Positions 46,015-56,619 are shown, counted from the first letter of the stretch. The stretch: 64,000 nucleotides of DNA from Pseudopyrenochaeta lycopersici (GCA_003313425.1 NHZP01000006.1:310001-374000); one strand, 5' to 3'. Program-made: numbers and translations. Notes: generated by a model not told the origin, from the letters alone.

Positions 46015-47386
46015 TTATTTCGTCATCCATCCCCAAAATCGTTTTGCAATAACGACGCTTGGAATATCAACCACACGATAAAAGGCTTCCGATGCCACTG
46101 CGACGAGTGGCACACATACACAGAAGCATGCGAATGTGTTCAAGGTGTTGCTCGTACCCAGAGTGTTGATGTGGAGGAACAGCTTGATACCAGCTGTGTA
46201 GATGATAATGGACTGAATGAGGAAGACACCTAATATTATTAGAACACTTTCAAGAAATCGAAAGAGTCAAAGAGAACTTACTGAAGCTGCGTCTACCAAG
46301 CGCTACGAAGGGCTTACTTCGGAGTAGCTTCTGTGGCCATCCAAATGTTTCGATCAAGAGCTGAACGCCAAAGATAACAAGGTAATTGTCCACTCTGGCC
46401 AGCGGTTGTTCCTCATCCAAGTTCTCGTTCAGCATTCCATCCGCATAAAGCCCAGTATGTCCATACAGCTCGTTGATTCGCATTTTTGGGTTCCAAGAAA
46501 TGAACAGGTACTGCAACACCACGCCTGTAATGACCATAGCTGCATATAGCGGCCACACAGGGACTCTGAACCTGCCAATACGGAAGCCGTTGCGTGACTT
46601 AGTTTGGAAATTCATATTGAGGACGGCATCAGCGACGAGCAAGCCGGTGACACTGTACCACGCCCAGCTCTGCACCCAGAACGCTGTCACGATGAATAAG
46701 AGGAGCGCTTTCACGCGCCATGATATGCGCGTATATGGAATGATTATCATGGTCATGTAGACAGTATAACTTTGCTGAAAGAGAAGGGACACGATCCAGA
46801 GGGTTCCAGAGGGGAAGACTTTGTTGGCAGCTTGGCTACTGTATTCTTTATTGAGCCAAAAGATGTCGAACAATGAGTTGAAATAAATTAAGAAGTTTCG
46901 AAGGCGCATCGGCGTGGCCGCTGATATGTTCTCTGTAAGGTTCAGGAACTCGGTGATATACTCTGTCGATGTTGTGCTAAACGCTGCAGCAGCGAGCGAA
47001 TAGGCAACGAAAGTTGGGATCCATAGTCTGATACAACGACGGAAAACGCTAGATGCACAGATTTCCCGGGCATTGTCCGCAAGATATGGCAAGCAGATTG
47101 TACGTGCGGAGAGGAAGATGATCCATGAATAGATCAGCGCCTCGTTGCAAAGAAGCACCGAGAATGATTTTCGAAGCACTCTTTGGTAAAGTGGACCATC
47201 GATGTTCTTGGAATCTGGTACGGCTGCTGGAAGAAATGTCTGAAAAAAGATGAAGAAAAACGACTGTATCACAAGAATGCCGCGAAGTCCGATCAGATAG
47301 TCTTGATCGACCATCGTAGAGGATTGATAAAGGCTTGACAAATCGAAGATTGACGTTAAACGAGAGGACTGAAGTTGAGACTTCAT
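46015..47386 (-). CDS. Membrane acyltransferase-3-like protein
   Basis: Multi-helix membrane protein of 439 residues from exons 47386-46282 and 46229-46015 (52-nt intron, GTAAGT donor, phase kept). It follows the acyltransferase-3 pattern (Pfam Acyl_transf_3). The first helix begins YLIGLRGILVIQSFFFIFFQ, corresponding to the LDGLRG start of the family, then about ten hydrophobic segments, and a late pair SVFLIQSIIIYTAGIKLFL and FACFCVCVPLVAVASEAFYR. Family members move acetyl or other acyl groups across a membrane to sugars on the far side. The histidine usually found in helix 1 is not visible, so activity is uncertain. An upstream frame (47784-47560, starting MFQRAPSKV) might be an extra 5' exon, but no junction kept phase. 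It lies downstream of the glycosyltransferase on the same strand; a shared job on one glycan is inference. Confidence 0.8.
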
Positions 47387-48931
47387 GATTCTGGTGCTGG
47401 TGTTCGAACGCGTGCGAGTGAATCTTGTTCGAAGCAAAATAGAATGAAAGCTGGCACCAACATCTACCCCCAAAAGAAAGGCTTGCTCTCCGCGGCTTGA
47501 TTTTCTCGGGTTAAACGACGCGTACGACTCGAAAACGTGCTTGAGATAGTGATACAAACCTGCATTCTCAAGCCGCTGTCGGGATACCCGAGATCAGCGT
47601 CTTTGGGCTTTGGAAACATGTTCCTGGAAGATACCAGGTCTCTAAGCCTTGTTATCCTTGCACGACATATCAAGACAAGCATTAGAACCCACTTCCAAGG
47701 CGAAAAGTCAGCTGCAATTCGAGACCGTTCCAAAAGATCCTGCATGCCAAGATACGATACTTTTGACGGCGCACGTTGGAACACATTGTTGCACTGATGG
47801 TGAGCTGCGCTGATGATCAGCGTTGGATCTAGTCTAGTTCAGCGGGCGTCATACCCGGAGCAATTTCGAGTGTAAGGTTTATTCCACGAGTGGATCAATA
47901 AAGTGTGTTTTCCCTATCTTGTTGAAGAAAATCCCAATCTCAAACTTCCGAGGTCAGGGTGTGCAGGGTTCGAATTTTGCGGCCGACGCGCGACATGACG
48001 TCCTGGATGGGGTCGACTACGAACACTGATGTCTCCTTATTGTCCTAGTAGAACAATCCGGAGCTCGTTATGCAAATGGCTCGGCATGTCAACATCAAAT
48101 GACAGGTTTTGGGCGCATGTTGACAACAGGGATGAAGCTGTACAGAACGAATGTGAATGGCCTCTAATCTTCACCATCCACAAAGCTCCACCTTTTACGA
48201 GAATTTTGACTAGCTCTCCCGAGATGCATACGCCACAGCTGGTTCCTGATTCTTATCCACGAAGAAAAACGTGTACAAGGGTTTCAGCCTTCGGGTGTTG
48301 CCGCTGACCAACGATGTTTGGGCTTTCCGAGATGTACGTGTTGCCCACCCCACGTGTTTCACCATTTTCGGTTGCTCTGCAAGGTGGGGCGCTGGTAAAT
48401 AGCGTTTGTCGATCACTATGAGAATAGAAGTGATTCGCGATGAGCGCAACTACAACTATACGTTCAAATGACGAGTAATGTTAAAAGTGCATGTATGACG
48501 TATATTGTTCGTAAGGACACTATAGCAAAGTTTTCCATTGTTGGCTCGGCAAAACCAGGCTTGACGCATAGCCCCTAGGTTTTTGTGGTACAACATGAGA
48601 AATGTTTCGAAAAGCCGAAGGCTTACTGTAGGCAGGTACAAGAGTAGAAAGGAGATACCACTAAGTGATGGAACACGCCTGGCTATGGGGTCTTGGAAAC
48701 TGTTGCATATTCGCATAACGACGTACTGCATTCAAGTGCGCATGCCCCAGTCATCTTAAATAGTGAGGAAGATAGTCCAATGTAGCAATATCGCGGCTCA
48801 GCTGAGGTAGAGCAGGCAGAAGTTGTGTTGTTCGATCTTGCTATCTACATTCCCATCTCCACAAGGTCTTGGAAATACGCAATAGGGAACACTTTAAAGA
48901 GAAAAAAAAGTGCGCTCTAAAGTACAGTACA
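47387..48931. other. Intergenic region, possibly with an unmodelled 5' exon
   Basis: About 1.5 kb between the tandem acyltransferase and glycosyltransferase genes. At 47560-47784 on the minus strand is an open frame starting with ATG and reading as plausible protein, which could be an upstream exon of the acyltransferase. The rest shows no gene. Confidence 0.4.
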
Positions 48932-50519
48932 TTACTTCCTGGCGGTCGGATTCCAAGAGCTGTATCTGACAAGCTGTCGGGCGTGTCCATACAACCCAAT
49001 AGTCGCATTGACCACAAGGTAGAACGGATAAAAAATTGAGAAGACAATAATCATTCTTCTTGAAACAAACTCAGATTTAACCTGGTTCGTGATCCAAAGT
49101 GTAGCAACCAAGCAGACAATACTGTTGTACGACTACGTTAGCGAACTGCCTTAAAGCTGAAACGTAGAAGGGTGGTGGCACAAACCTGATTATGAAGAGC
49201 CACTGTGATATCGGATACTGGAAATAGACCAGTTTCCACAGCTCCGCGCCGGATGAAGGAAATTTGACGATAAGAAATGAGAAGACCAAACAAGTATACT
49301 GTGTTACTAAGTAGTAAGACGATTCGCGGATCAGCAGAAGGGAGAGTACACCGAATCGAGCAGTGAAACTTCGCTTTGCATGCTCCTCACGGAGTGGATT
49401 CTGAACGCCATTGTAGACCATTTTCATATGGCGCATACTTGCTTGCGCCCAGCCCTGAGCCCAACGAAGGCGCTGCTTCCAGAATGCACTGAATGTGGTA
49501 GGCGCAAGCTCGTATGAGGTGACATTGAGATCATGCACGGTCCTACAACCGCGTGAGAAGGCGCGTAATGCGGAATCAATATCCTCAGTGAGCATAGACT
49601 CATCCATTTTCATGTCGCGGAGTAATGAAGTTCGCCAATATCCATTAGAGCCACAAAATAGACCAAATCCCCACATTGTCGAGCGTCCAGGGTGCGAAAC
49701 CGCGTAGATCTTGTCGAACTCGACAGCAATCATGCTGGTGAGGAAAGTATCATTGGTGTTGAATACAATGCATCGTCCCTGAACAATATCGACGTCTGAA
49801 TCTGCCATGAACCGTTCGGCTGCCCACCTGGGAGCATTTGGATGCGGGTAGTGGTCGCAATCATAAATGGCTATGATATCCGATCCAGTATCTAAGGTGA
49901 AGAAGTGATTGAGATTGTCCGCTTTCGAGGTCGAATTAGGAACCTTGATGATTCTGACATGAGCGTACTGTAGGGGCAGTTGGTGCAGCTCGGTCTCTAA
50001 GGGTTCGATTGGTTTTGGTGTATTGTAAAGTATATTGATTCGAATTCGTTCCTTGGGGTAATCGAGTTGCTCCAGCGCGTAAATAGCGCGGTCCATGATG
50101 ATATCCTGCTCGTTCGGTAGGTAGGCAACGATTATAAGATCCAGAATTGGTAATTTGTCGTGTGCTGTCGGAAATAACCAGTCCTTCTCCTGCGCCTGCG
50201 TGACAATCTTTCTCGCTTCACGACAGGGTGTGATACTGAAGAATGCTTCTAAAACAGTTGTTCCGGCAATATAGAAATTTGTACACATGTAAATGAACCA
50301 GAAAATGGCGATAAGACCCTCGCTGCAGTACATGTATAGGCATACTGAGAAAACATAATACGAAGCGACAAGACCAAATGGAGTCCATTCTGAAATGAAA
50401 GCGGAAACATTTTCCAGAACGTCGACGGCAGTCCAAGGTTTCTTTGCGGGTGCCTTCTCGTTGGGCACAATAGGAAGCTCTTCTCCGACCTCGATGATGC
50501 AATCCTTCGATTCAGACAT
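48932..50519 (-). CDS. Processive family-2 glycosyltransferase (cellulose-synthase-like fold)
   Basis: Membrane glycosyltransferase of 507 residues from exons 50519-49186 and 49121-48932 (64-nt intron, CGCTAAC branch site). Two N-terminal helices (about 48-92) precede a cytosolic GT-A domain. The domain holds LDLIIVAYLPNE, NSTSKADNLN, the metal/nucleotide-binding IYDCDHYP (Asp220 and Asp222), the acceptor-site TED (311-313) and the processive Q-x-x-R-W motif as KQRLRWAQGW (349-353). C-terminal helices follow, completed by the small last exon (VCLVATLWITNQ, FSIFYPFYLVVNATIGLYG). This set of motifs identifies enzymes that polymerise and export a beta-linked polysaccharide from UDP- or GDP-sugars, as hyaluronan, cellulose and fungal Cps1/GT2-type synthases do. 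Related fungal GT2 proteins have been linked to hyphal growth on surfaces and virulence (literature recollection). Sugar specificity cannot be read. Neighbours suggest the product is acylated. Confidence 0.92.
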
Positions 50520-51798
50520 AACGGAACAAGCGAGCGGTAGTGCTTCAATTCTGACAGCACGTTAATGAGTGGATAGACAACTAAAAAGACTGAAGACAAG
50601 AAAGAACGAGGTCAAACGAGTGACAACGGAGTCATAAAGAGCAGAGTGACTAGAACTTCGCTGGTGCGATGCGAAGGGGGTGTTCAAAGAAGGACTGAAG
50701 AAGATTCGAGCAGAGGAAATGCCGAACTCTCGAGTGCACAATACGCCATAGCTACCACCATGCAAGAAGTCGTGTTGCGTACAAGATTAGCATTGGCATC
50801 AACACGTTCCGAACCACAACATCGATGCCGGAGTGGGTCAGCTCTGGATCTTTTCACGTCCATCCTTGTCAAGCCTTGCATAGACGAAAATGTTAGCTGC
50901 GTCAAGAAGATAGCGTAGATAATTTGTTTGTTGCCCATGTCGTCCAACAAAACGATCTGTCGCATTGGGATCGGCATTTTCTGTGACCCTATGGATAACC
51001 AGGCCCTAAAAAAGGTAGTGAAGCGGAGAATGCCGGTTGAATCGTTTTCTCTGGCCTTCAGTGTATCTGGGTCTACAGAAGCGCTCCGTCCCTAAAATTT
51101 TAACATTAAGGGTCAGGCGTCAGGATCCCACCGCTTCCGCGGTCAGTCTGACGAATCACATAGCAATGAAATGTGAAGCGATGATAAAGATTGATTGCCC
51201 ACGTATCGATCATCATTTGCACGGATGAAAACTGGGGTGGAGAGATAGAGTGGGTTCAACAGAATGTAGAGTTGAAATGAAGAGTGGGTCTGTGCTAGCG
51301 CCATGTTAGCTTCCGACCCACCGACAACGATAATACAACGTCTCGTCATTTTTCTTCTGCCCTACACGACGGTAACCTTGCCCGCAAGCCACGACGCGTG
51401 TCGTTATCTTCTAGAATATCTGGGCCTGCCAAGGAAGCTTACCGAAGTCTGCCAGGCCATGCTTGTGCAAAATCCCCGATCATGGCTACATGCAGCATGT
51501 GGAGATTGTGTGTTTGATAGGAGCGAATTCAGAGCTGATCTTTGAACCTCATGACGGTCCCGAACGGGGAGGCGACACTTTTGTGAAGTCGGTTCAGCTG
51601 GCTACTCCCCAGTCGCAGCCGCAGTTGTAGTCGTAGGGCCATCCTTGAACCCTGCTGTCCGGTCTTTCCAGTCTTTTCTTTTGCCCAGCTACCTCGACAT
51701 GTGGAAAGACGTAATCATTCCAGGCTCCTGACTTTCTTTCATTGTCCATTTACCACCCTCGTTTGTTCTTTCCTGCAGGCGCTCCTTTACTATCGATC
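50520..51798. other. Divergent promoter region between glycosyltransferase and GH16/acyltransferase genes
   Basis: About 1.28 kb between two divergently transcribed cell-surface glycan genes. It probably carries promoters of both and could allow joint control. No gene is supported. The stretch just before 51799 is pyrimidine-rich. Confidence 0.5.
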
Positions 51799-54700
51799 AT
51801 GATATTTCCTCGTTCGCTGGTGCTGGCCCTTCTGTATGCCCTACCTGCTTCGTCAGAAGTTCTAAGTGGAGAGAAGAACTGTACTTGTGGATTCTACGAC
51901 ACCCAAACTGAGGAGCTCTTCACAGACTCTATCATCGTCTATTTCAACGAAACAACCACTTTACCTAACGGCTTCGTAGCTGAGGAATATGCGCAGAAAT
52001 ATGAGAAAGATTGGAACGCTATCTATAGGCAAGGCGCGGACCCTGCAAATGTAAGGTTCAATGAATCCGAGTCGCTTCAACTGTTCGTGCAACCATCGAC
52101 CGAGACACATCTTGTCAGTGGTGGTGGTATTCGAACTGCAAGGCGCGACATCCAGCATGGTTCGTTTCGCACATTTATTAGGTCGCCAAGACGTACGGCG
52201 AGAGGCTCTGCTATGTCCATGATGTGGAAGTACAACGAGACCGAAGTCGCAGAGATCAGCGCCATGAACATGAACGACGATTCAGAAGCATGGGTGGGCA
52301 CCTTCGTCAGCAATGAGTTCACGACCCGAGATCTGGGAGTTAACTATACCCAACTTTTGGAACAACGAACGGCCAATCGCAACTATACCACACTTGGAGG
52401 GAGCTTGAGTAACGGAAGCGTTGATCCATGGGAATACACCGAGTATCGCATCGACTGGACCAAGGACTACGTCAACTTCTTTATTGGCGGTAATCTAACA
52501 AGGCAAGTGCTTCATAAGGACAACAATGGTATGCCGTCAGTTCCATCCGCTTTCTTCTTCAAGCATTGGTCCACAGGCAACCGCTTCTCTATGAAAGGAC
52601 CTCCAAACCAAGCGTCGGTTGCCAATATCGGCTGGATCCGGATGTTCTTCAACTCGTCATCGACAACTGAAGACATGCGCGATGACACAATCGCTAGATG
52701 CTCTTTGACGGATGCATGCTTGTTGGACGATTTTTCGTTGCGAGGCTCAACACCTTACCCAGATACAGCAACAAAAAAGTGGAAGCAGGACTCAAATAAA
52801 AGTATCAAGCGCATGCCAGCATTGTGGCTCTCGGTCGCTTGTATCGCTTTCTCGACGTTTTTACTTATTCATACCTTCATTCGGCGCGTTACACAGCCAA
52901 AGGTAGACATTACCCCAGCCCCATCCCCAGAGCCAACGACAACCGACGAGAACAAGGATCTACACTATATAAGCGATCACAGTGTGGATCCACGTGATTC
53001 TCCTATGACGAGTCGACCTCCGTCCTCCAAGTACGACTCAGTAGACGATCTTGCGATCGAGCGAATTGGGCCCAGTCCTGGCACTTCAGTGCTAGGAGGC
53101 TCAACCCCAAGGAACGGGCCTTCGCGCCAGAATTCTGCCTTCTTCGACAGCCGTGGCACAACACCCCATGTCTTGTCCCCTCTGAACAGCAACTTCAATA
53201 CTACCAGGGAAGATATAGCTGCTTTCAAGTTTCCTCACAAAGATTCCGAATTGACCCTCATACCACCACAAACTCCACATATGTCTACCGACAAGATCCG
53301 CATGGAGACTGTTACAGAACCCGCTCTACCGGCGCCACGCATACACGCTCACCCACCGCCAGCACGCCAGCGTATAGACCATCTTGCCGGTTTGACTGCG
53401 CTTTGCTCTCTCGTAGTCACGGTGATGCACTTCGGGCTTACTTTCGTGCCTGCCATGGTCATCCCCGGCGCACCGCAACACCATAGATCCGAGTACTGGG
53501 CGCAGAAAATCATCGCACCATTCTTGTTGAATCAAATGTGGCTCGGTGTCTTCTTCACAACATCAGTCCGCTTCCTCAGTGCGCCCTACTTGGAGAGAGG
53601 AAACGTCGAGGACATTGCTAAGGCGGCTGTGCGCCGAACACCACGCCTCATGATACCTGTTGCTTGTATGGCGTTGTTGCAGTACTTCCTTATAGATGTC
53701 GGCGCTACATCGTATCTTCGGTCTGTCCCAAGTTTGTCATGGTCGACATGGGCGTACGTGACACGTTTCGAGAATCCGGGGCAGTACGTGAGCGAGGTGC
53801 TAGAACTCGTCTTCTTAATCCCGAACGCAGTGCCGCAAATCACTCTGCACTACTGCACAGGTGTTCTGTGGACCATTGCTGTGCAACTCCAAGGCTCGTG
53901 GCTCGTCCTTATCGGCGCCATTGTCGTCCGTGAAATAAAATCACCCTGGAAACGCACATGTTTCTACATATTTTGCGTCGTAAACCACTGGTATGCGCAA
54001 TCCTGGGGCACATATTTCTGGCTTGGCCTCCTGATCACCGACCTCGACATCACGTATCAATGGAAAACGTACCTTAAGGCCCATCCAGCGGCGTATTACC
54101 CCTTAATAATGCTGTGCTGGCTCTGTGTCGCTGCTGGATTCGCAGCAAACGTGGTGCCGAACTGGATACAGAGCGATTTCAATTTCACGACATTGGAGCG
54201 CAATATTCACCCTGACATTCCCTCTGGCGACGCGCTGGCAAATACGGAGGATGCGGGATATCCACCGTACTACGCACCTCGACTCAACGGCATCTTGTTC
54301 GCAGGCGGCATGCAGGCCGTTGTCGAGCTGTCCAGTGTGGTGCAATGGTTCCTCTCCACACCCCCATTTCTCATGCTGTTCCCACACATTTTCACACTCT
54401 ACCTTCTCCACGGCCTCGTATTCTGGACTTGGGGCAGCTGGTTGATGGTATTCCTCGCTGGGCGTAGTTTCAGCTATGGTGTCAACGTCGCAGTTGTAGG
54501 CGTTACATCTTACGCCATTCTGTTCCTTGCTTTGCCTATCATCACGCCGGTTCTTGAAGCGCTAGGCAAAGATATGACAGCGTTAGTGTGGATGACGGCG
54601 CAGGAAAAGAGTCCACCGAGACGCAGGACGCTGTTTCCCTTCCCAGAGGATCTGTTCACGAGCAGAGAGGCTAATGCGAAGGACGACGAAGCAGCTGATG

Positions 54701-54876
54701 TGGAGTCGGGGCTTAGCAATCGTAGCTCAGCTACGGGTACGTTGCGCAGTAGCAGTGCAAGTGAGAAGCACGCGTCCACGGGCAAGGTTGCGGCGTATGA
54801 CGGTTATGCACTCTCGAAAGATGAGCAGCGAAGAGATGAAGGAGTGCCGACGGTCAGTCGCTTTTCGTTTGGTTGA
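51799..54876 (+). CDS. GH16-like secreted domain fused to a membrane acyltransferase-3 domain
   Basis: Single-exon fusion of 1025 residues. A signal peptide (IFPRSLVLALLYALPAS) is followed by a luminal/extracellular domain of about 300 residues with the GH16/XTH-like jelly-roll pattern: CTCGFYD, LVSGGGIRTARRDIQHGSFRTF, YTEYRIDWTKDYVNFFIGG, and a C-terminal NIGWIRMFFNSS strand. At the place of the GH16 E-x-D-x-E catalytic strand the text is YNETEVAEISAM (145-156), so the acidic triad seems replaced by Val150, Glu152 and Ser154. A helix at about 340-361 anchors it, then a disordered Ser/Pro linker (365-520). The rest is a roughly ten-helix acyltransferase-3 domain (about 525-945, starting IDHLAGLTALCSLVVTVMHFG, with a helix-1 histidine) and a charged tail. 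It may bind a glycan outside the cell while acylating it. The ATG at 51799 was chosen because it starts the signal peptide. Confidence 0.9.
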   Translation: MIFPRSLVLALLYALPASSEVLSGEKNCTCGFYDTQTEELFTDSIIVYFNETTTLPNGFVAEEYAQKYEKDWNAIYRQGADPANVRFNESESLQLFVQPSTETHLVSGGGIRTARRDIQHGSFRTFIRSPRRTARGSAMSMMWKYNETEVAEISAMNMNDDSEAWVGTFVSNEFTTRDLGVNYTQLLEQRTANRNYTTLGGSLSNGSVDPWEYTEYRIDWTKDYVNFFIGGNLTRQVLHKDNNGMPSVPSAFFFKHWSTGNRFSMKGPPNQASVANIGWIRMFFNSSSTTEDMRDDTIARCSLTDACLLDDFSLRGSTPYPDTATKKWKQDSNKSIKRMPALWLSVACIAFSTFLLIHTFIRRVTQPKVDITPAPSPEPTTTDENKDLHYISDHSVDPRDSPMTSRPPSSKYDSVDDLAIERIGPSPGTSVLGGSTPRNGPSRQNSAFFDSRGTTPHVLSPLNSNFNTTREDIAAFKFPHKDSELTLIPPQTPHMSTDKIRMETVTEPALPAPRIHAHPPPARQRIDHLAGLTALCSLVVTVMHFGLTFVPAMVIPGAPQHHRSEYWAQKIIAPFLLNQMWLGVFFTTSVRFLSAPYLERGNVEDIAKAAVRRTPRLMIPVACMALLQYFLIDVGATSYLRSVPSLSWSTWAYVTRFENPGQYVSEVLELVFLIPNAVPQITLHYCTGVLWTIAVQLQGSWLVLIGAIVVREIKSPWKRTCFYIFCVVNHWYAQSWGTYFWLGLLITDLDITYQWKTYLKAHPAAYYPLIMLCWLCVAAGFAANVVPNWIQSDFNFTTLERNIHPDIPSGDALANTEDAGYPPYYAPRLNGILFAGGMQAVVELSSVVQWFLSTPPFLMLFPHIFTLYLLHGLVFWTWGSWLMVFLAGRSFSYGVNVAVVGVTSYAILFLALPIITPVLEALGKDMTALVWMTAQEKSPPRRRTLFPFPEDLFTSREANAKDDEAADVESGLSNRSSATGTLRSSSASEKHASTGKVAAYDGYALSKDEQRRDEGVPTVSRFSFG

Positions 54877-55044
54877 AAATTCCACATTTCGTTTTGAATT
54901 GGCGGGAAACATAGTGTGAATGTATGAGTATACCGTATATTAGATCAAGTAAACATCATGTACGTACACATTGAGAGTAGAAAGGTTCAATTTCTTGTCG
55001 TAGTAAATATGTCAAAAGTATCTAGATAGTTACGACTTCACGGG

Positions 55045-56334
55045 CTACTGTTGAGAGTCCTTCTTCTCATTACCGCCTAAACTCGCACTCCTAATATATG
55101 GCTCCAGTGGGAACACCTGTCCCTCTTCCGTTACATCTTTATACACTTTATTCCATCTTCCCTTCAGGCTCTCGGGAATACTCCACGCGTTCTCCGGATC
55201 TCTCAGCCAAAGCCTCACCAGGTGTCTTTGCTTCTCTGCCGTGTTTGTAAAGCCGTCCCTTGCATGAAAGATGGAGAGGTTGTTGACAAACTGAACGTCG
55301 CCTTTCTTGAAGTCCAGACCCAGAGCGTATTTTTCTGCTAAGAAATGTAAGGTATCGAGTGCTTCAGCTTGAGCTTCAGTTATGGGGGGAATTGAAGAAG
55401 AGCGTGGAAGACCTTGAAATCCTGTGAATGTGCGGCGTGCATATTGGATGATCAAGCGTTCGGGAGAGGTGGATGTCTGTGGAGTGTAGTGAAGTAGTGA
55501 ACGGTTGACATATGGCGTAGATGGATCGCCAAAACTGCCATTGCTTGTTAGTCTTGAATTTCTTACATATGATGGAGAGATGAATGCATACACTTCTGTC
55601 GGCCATTCCTCGGCCAAGGTCCTGATCAAGTCCTGTCTAGTCTCTGCCAACTCATTGTACACTCTCCAGCTACTGCTGACTTTGCTCTGGCCACCTTCTG
55701 CTGCTTCTTCTAGACATAACAGTGCAATTATATCTCCAGAATCCGTGTGGAAGACTTGCTTATCTGTCGTGTACGCGGGTGCGCCAATCTTGCTCGCATC
55801 ATAGACACTAGTGAGGTCTTTGATGTGGTTAAGCACTACGTCAGCAGGCTTGTCATTGTACCTATTGTCCTGACGGCCTCTAACTGGCGCAATGTGTGAA
55901 GCGATACCGGTGTAAATAGTTATGATGTCTTCGCGATTGTGTGTGGAGACTGGTAAGCCTCGCACGACTTTGAAGCCGAAACCATTGTGGATATCGTTCG
56001 AGATTTCTCGAAGTTTGGCATGGAGCTTCGGAAGTGGAAATGTCTCTTTATCAACATATCCTAGTGGTCTTCCTAAGCTCTTGAAATACTGCAATGCAGC
56101 TTCAATTTCGTCCAGATCAAGTACGGTAAGCTCATATACCCAGTCATAGCGAGAGGCTATGTCGGTGTTATCCCATACAAGATCGGAATCAAGCCTTTTG
56201 GGGAAGCCAAGCGGTAGAGATTGATCAAGTTTCTCGTTTGCCAGACGTCTCTTGACACGGGCAAGGTACTTGTCGTGATCTGGTGTGTAACCGATGTCCG
56301 GCTGGCGATGTTCTGTGATCTCTGATATGGCCAT
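55045..56334 (-). CDS. TauD/TfdA-family Fe(II)/2-oxoglutarate dioxygenase
   Basis: Non-haem iron dioxygenase-like enzyme of 410 residues from exons 56334-55592 and 55534-55045. The intron is 57 nt, in frame and stop-free, but has a GTATGC donor, a GACTAAC branch site and a CAG acceptor. Splicing gives WPTEVFGDPSTPYVNR, which matches the family better than reading through. Landmarks are GFGFKVVRGLPV, the first metal ligands H-x-D in QVFHTDSGDIIALLCL, the segment RLIIQYARRTFTGF, GDVQFVNNLSIFHARDGF, and the distal His/Arg region QRHLVRLWLRDP that binds iron and 2-oxoglutarate. Fungal relatives hydroxylate taurine, carnitine precursors or other small molecules; the substrate is unknown. No targeting signal seen. 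It ends convergent with the GH16/acyltransferase gene, 168 bases away. Confidence 0.9.
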   Translation of the reverse strand: MAISEITEHRQPDIGYTPDHDKYLARVKRRLANEKLDQSLPLGFPKRLDSDLVWDNTDIASRYDWVYELTVLDLDEIEAALQYFKSLGRPLGYVDKETFPLPKLHAKLREISNDIHNGFGFKVVRGLPVSTHNREDIITIYTGIASHIAPVRGRQDNRYNDKPADVVLNHIKDLTSVYDASKIGAPAYTTDKQVFHTDSGDIIALLCLEEAAEGGQSKVSSSWRVYNELAETRQDLIRTLAEEWPTEVYAFISPSYVRNSRLTSNGSFGDPSTPYVNRSLLHYTPQTSTSPERLIIQYARRTFTGFQGLPRSSSIPPITEAQAEALDTLHFLAEKYALGLDFKKGDVQFVNNLSIFHARDGFTNTAEKQRHLVRLWLRDPENAWSIPESLKGRWNKVYKDVTEEGQVFPLEPYIRSASLGGNEKKDSQQ

Positions 56335-56619
56335 CGTGCCTCACTATTAAAACTGAGTGTTTATTATGTTGATTAAAGAGGGCGCTGTCGGTATATGAAT
56401 CCTGGGCGGGGCACAAATCGACGTCAGTGGGGTAGCAATTGACGTGAACTGTAGCTCTAACTTGGTCGGGCAGTCGGGAATAACTTAAGACCAGCATGCG
56501 ATTGCGTGCTTCAAGTCCTCGGCATAACTTCAAAAGCCGTATCACGTTTAGGTGAACTGCAACTTTTAAGAGGGCTGGAAGGCGGTCCCGAAGGGCCATG
56601 CTAGCTCTGGGACAGTTTT

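Noticed and set aside
47940..47975. GGTTCGAATTT resembling a tRNA B-box
   Set aside because: No matching A-box and no cloverleaf could be drawn around it.
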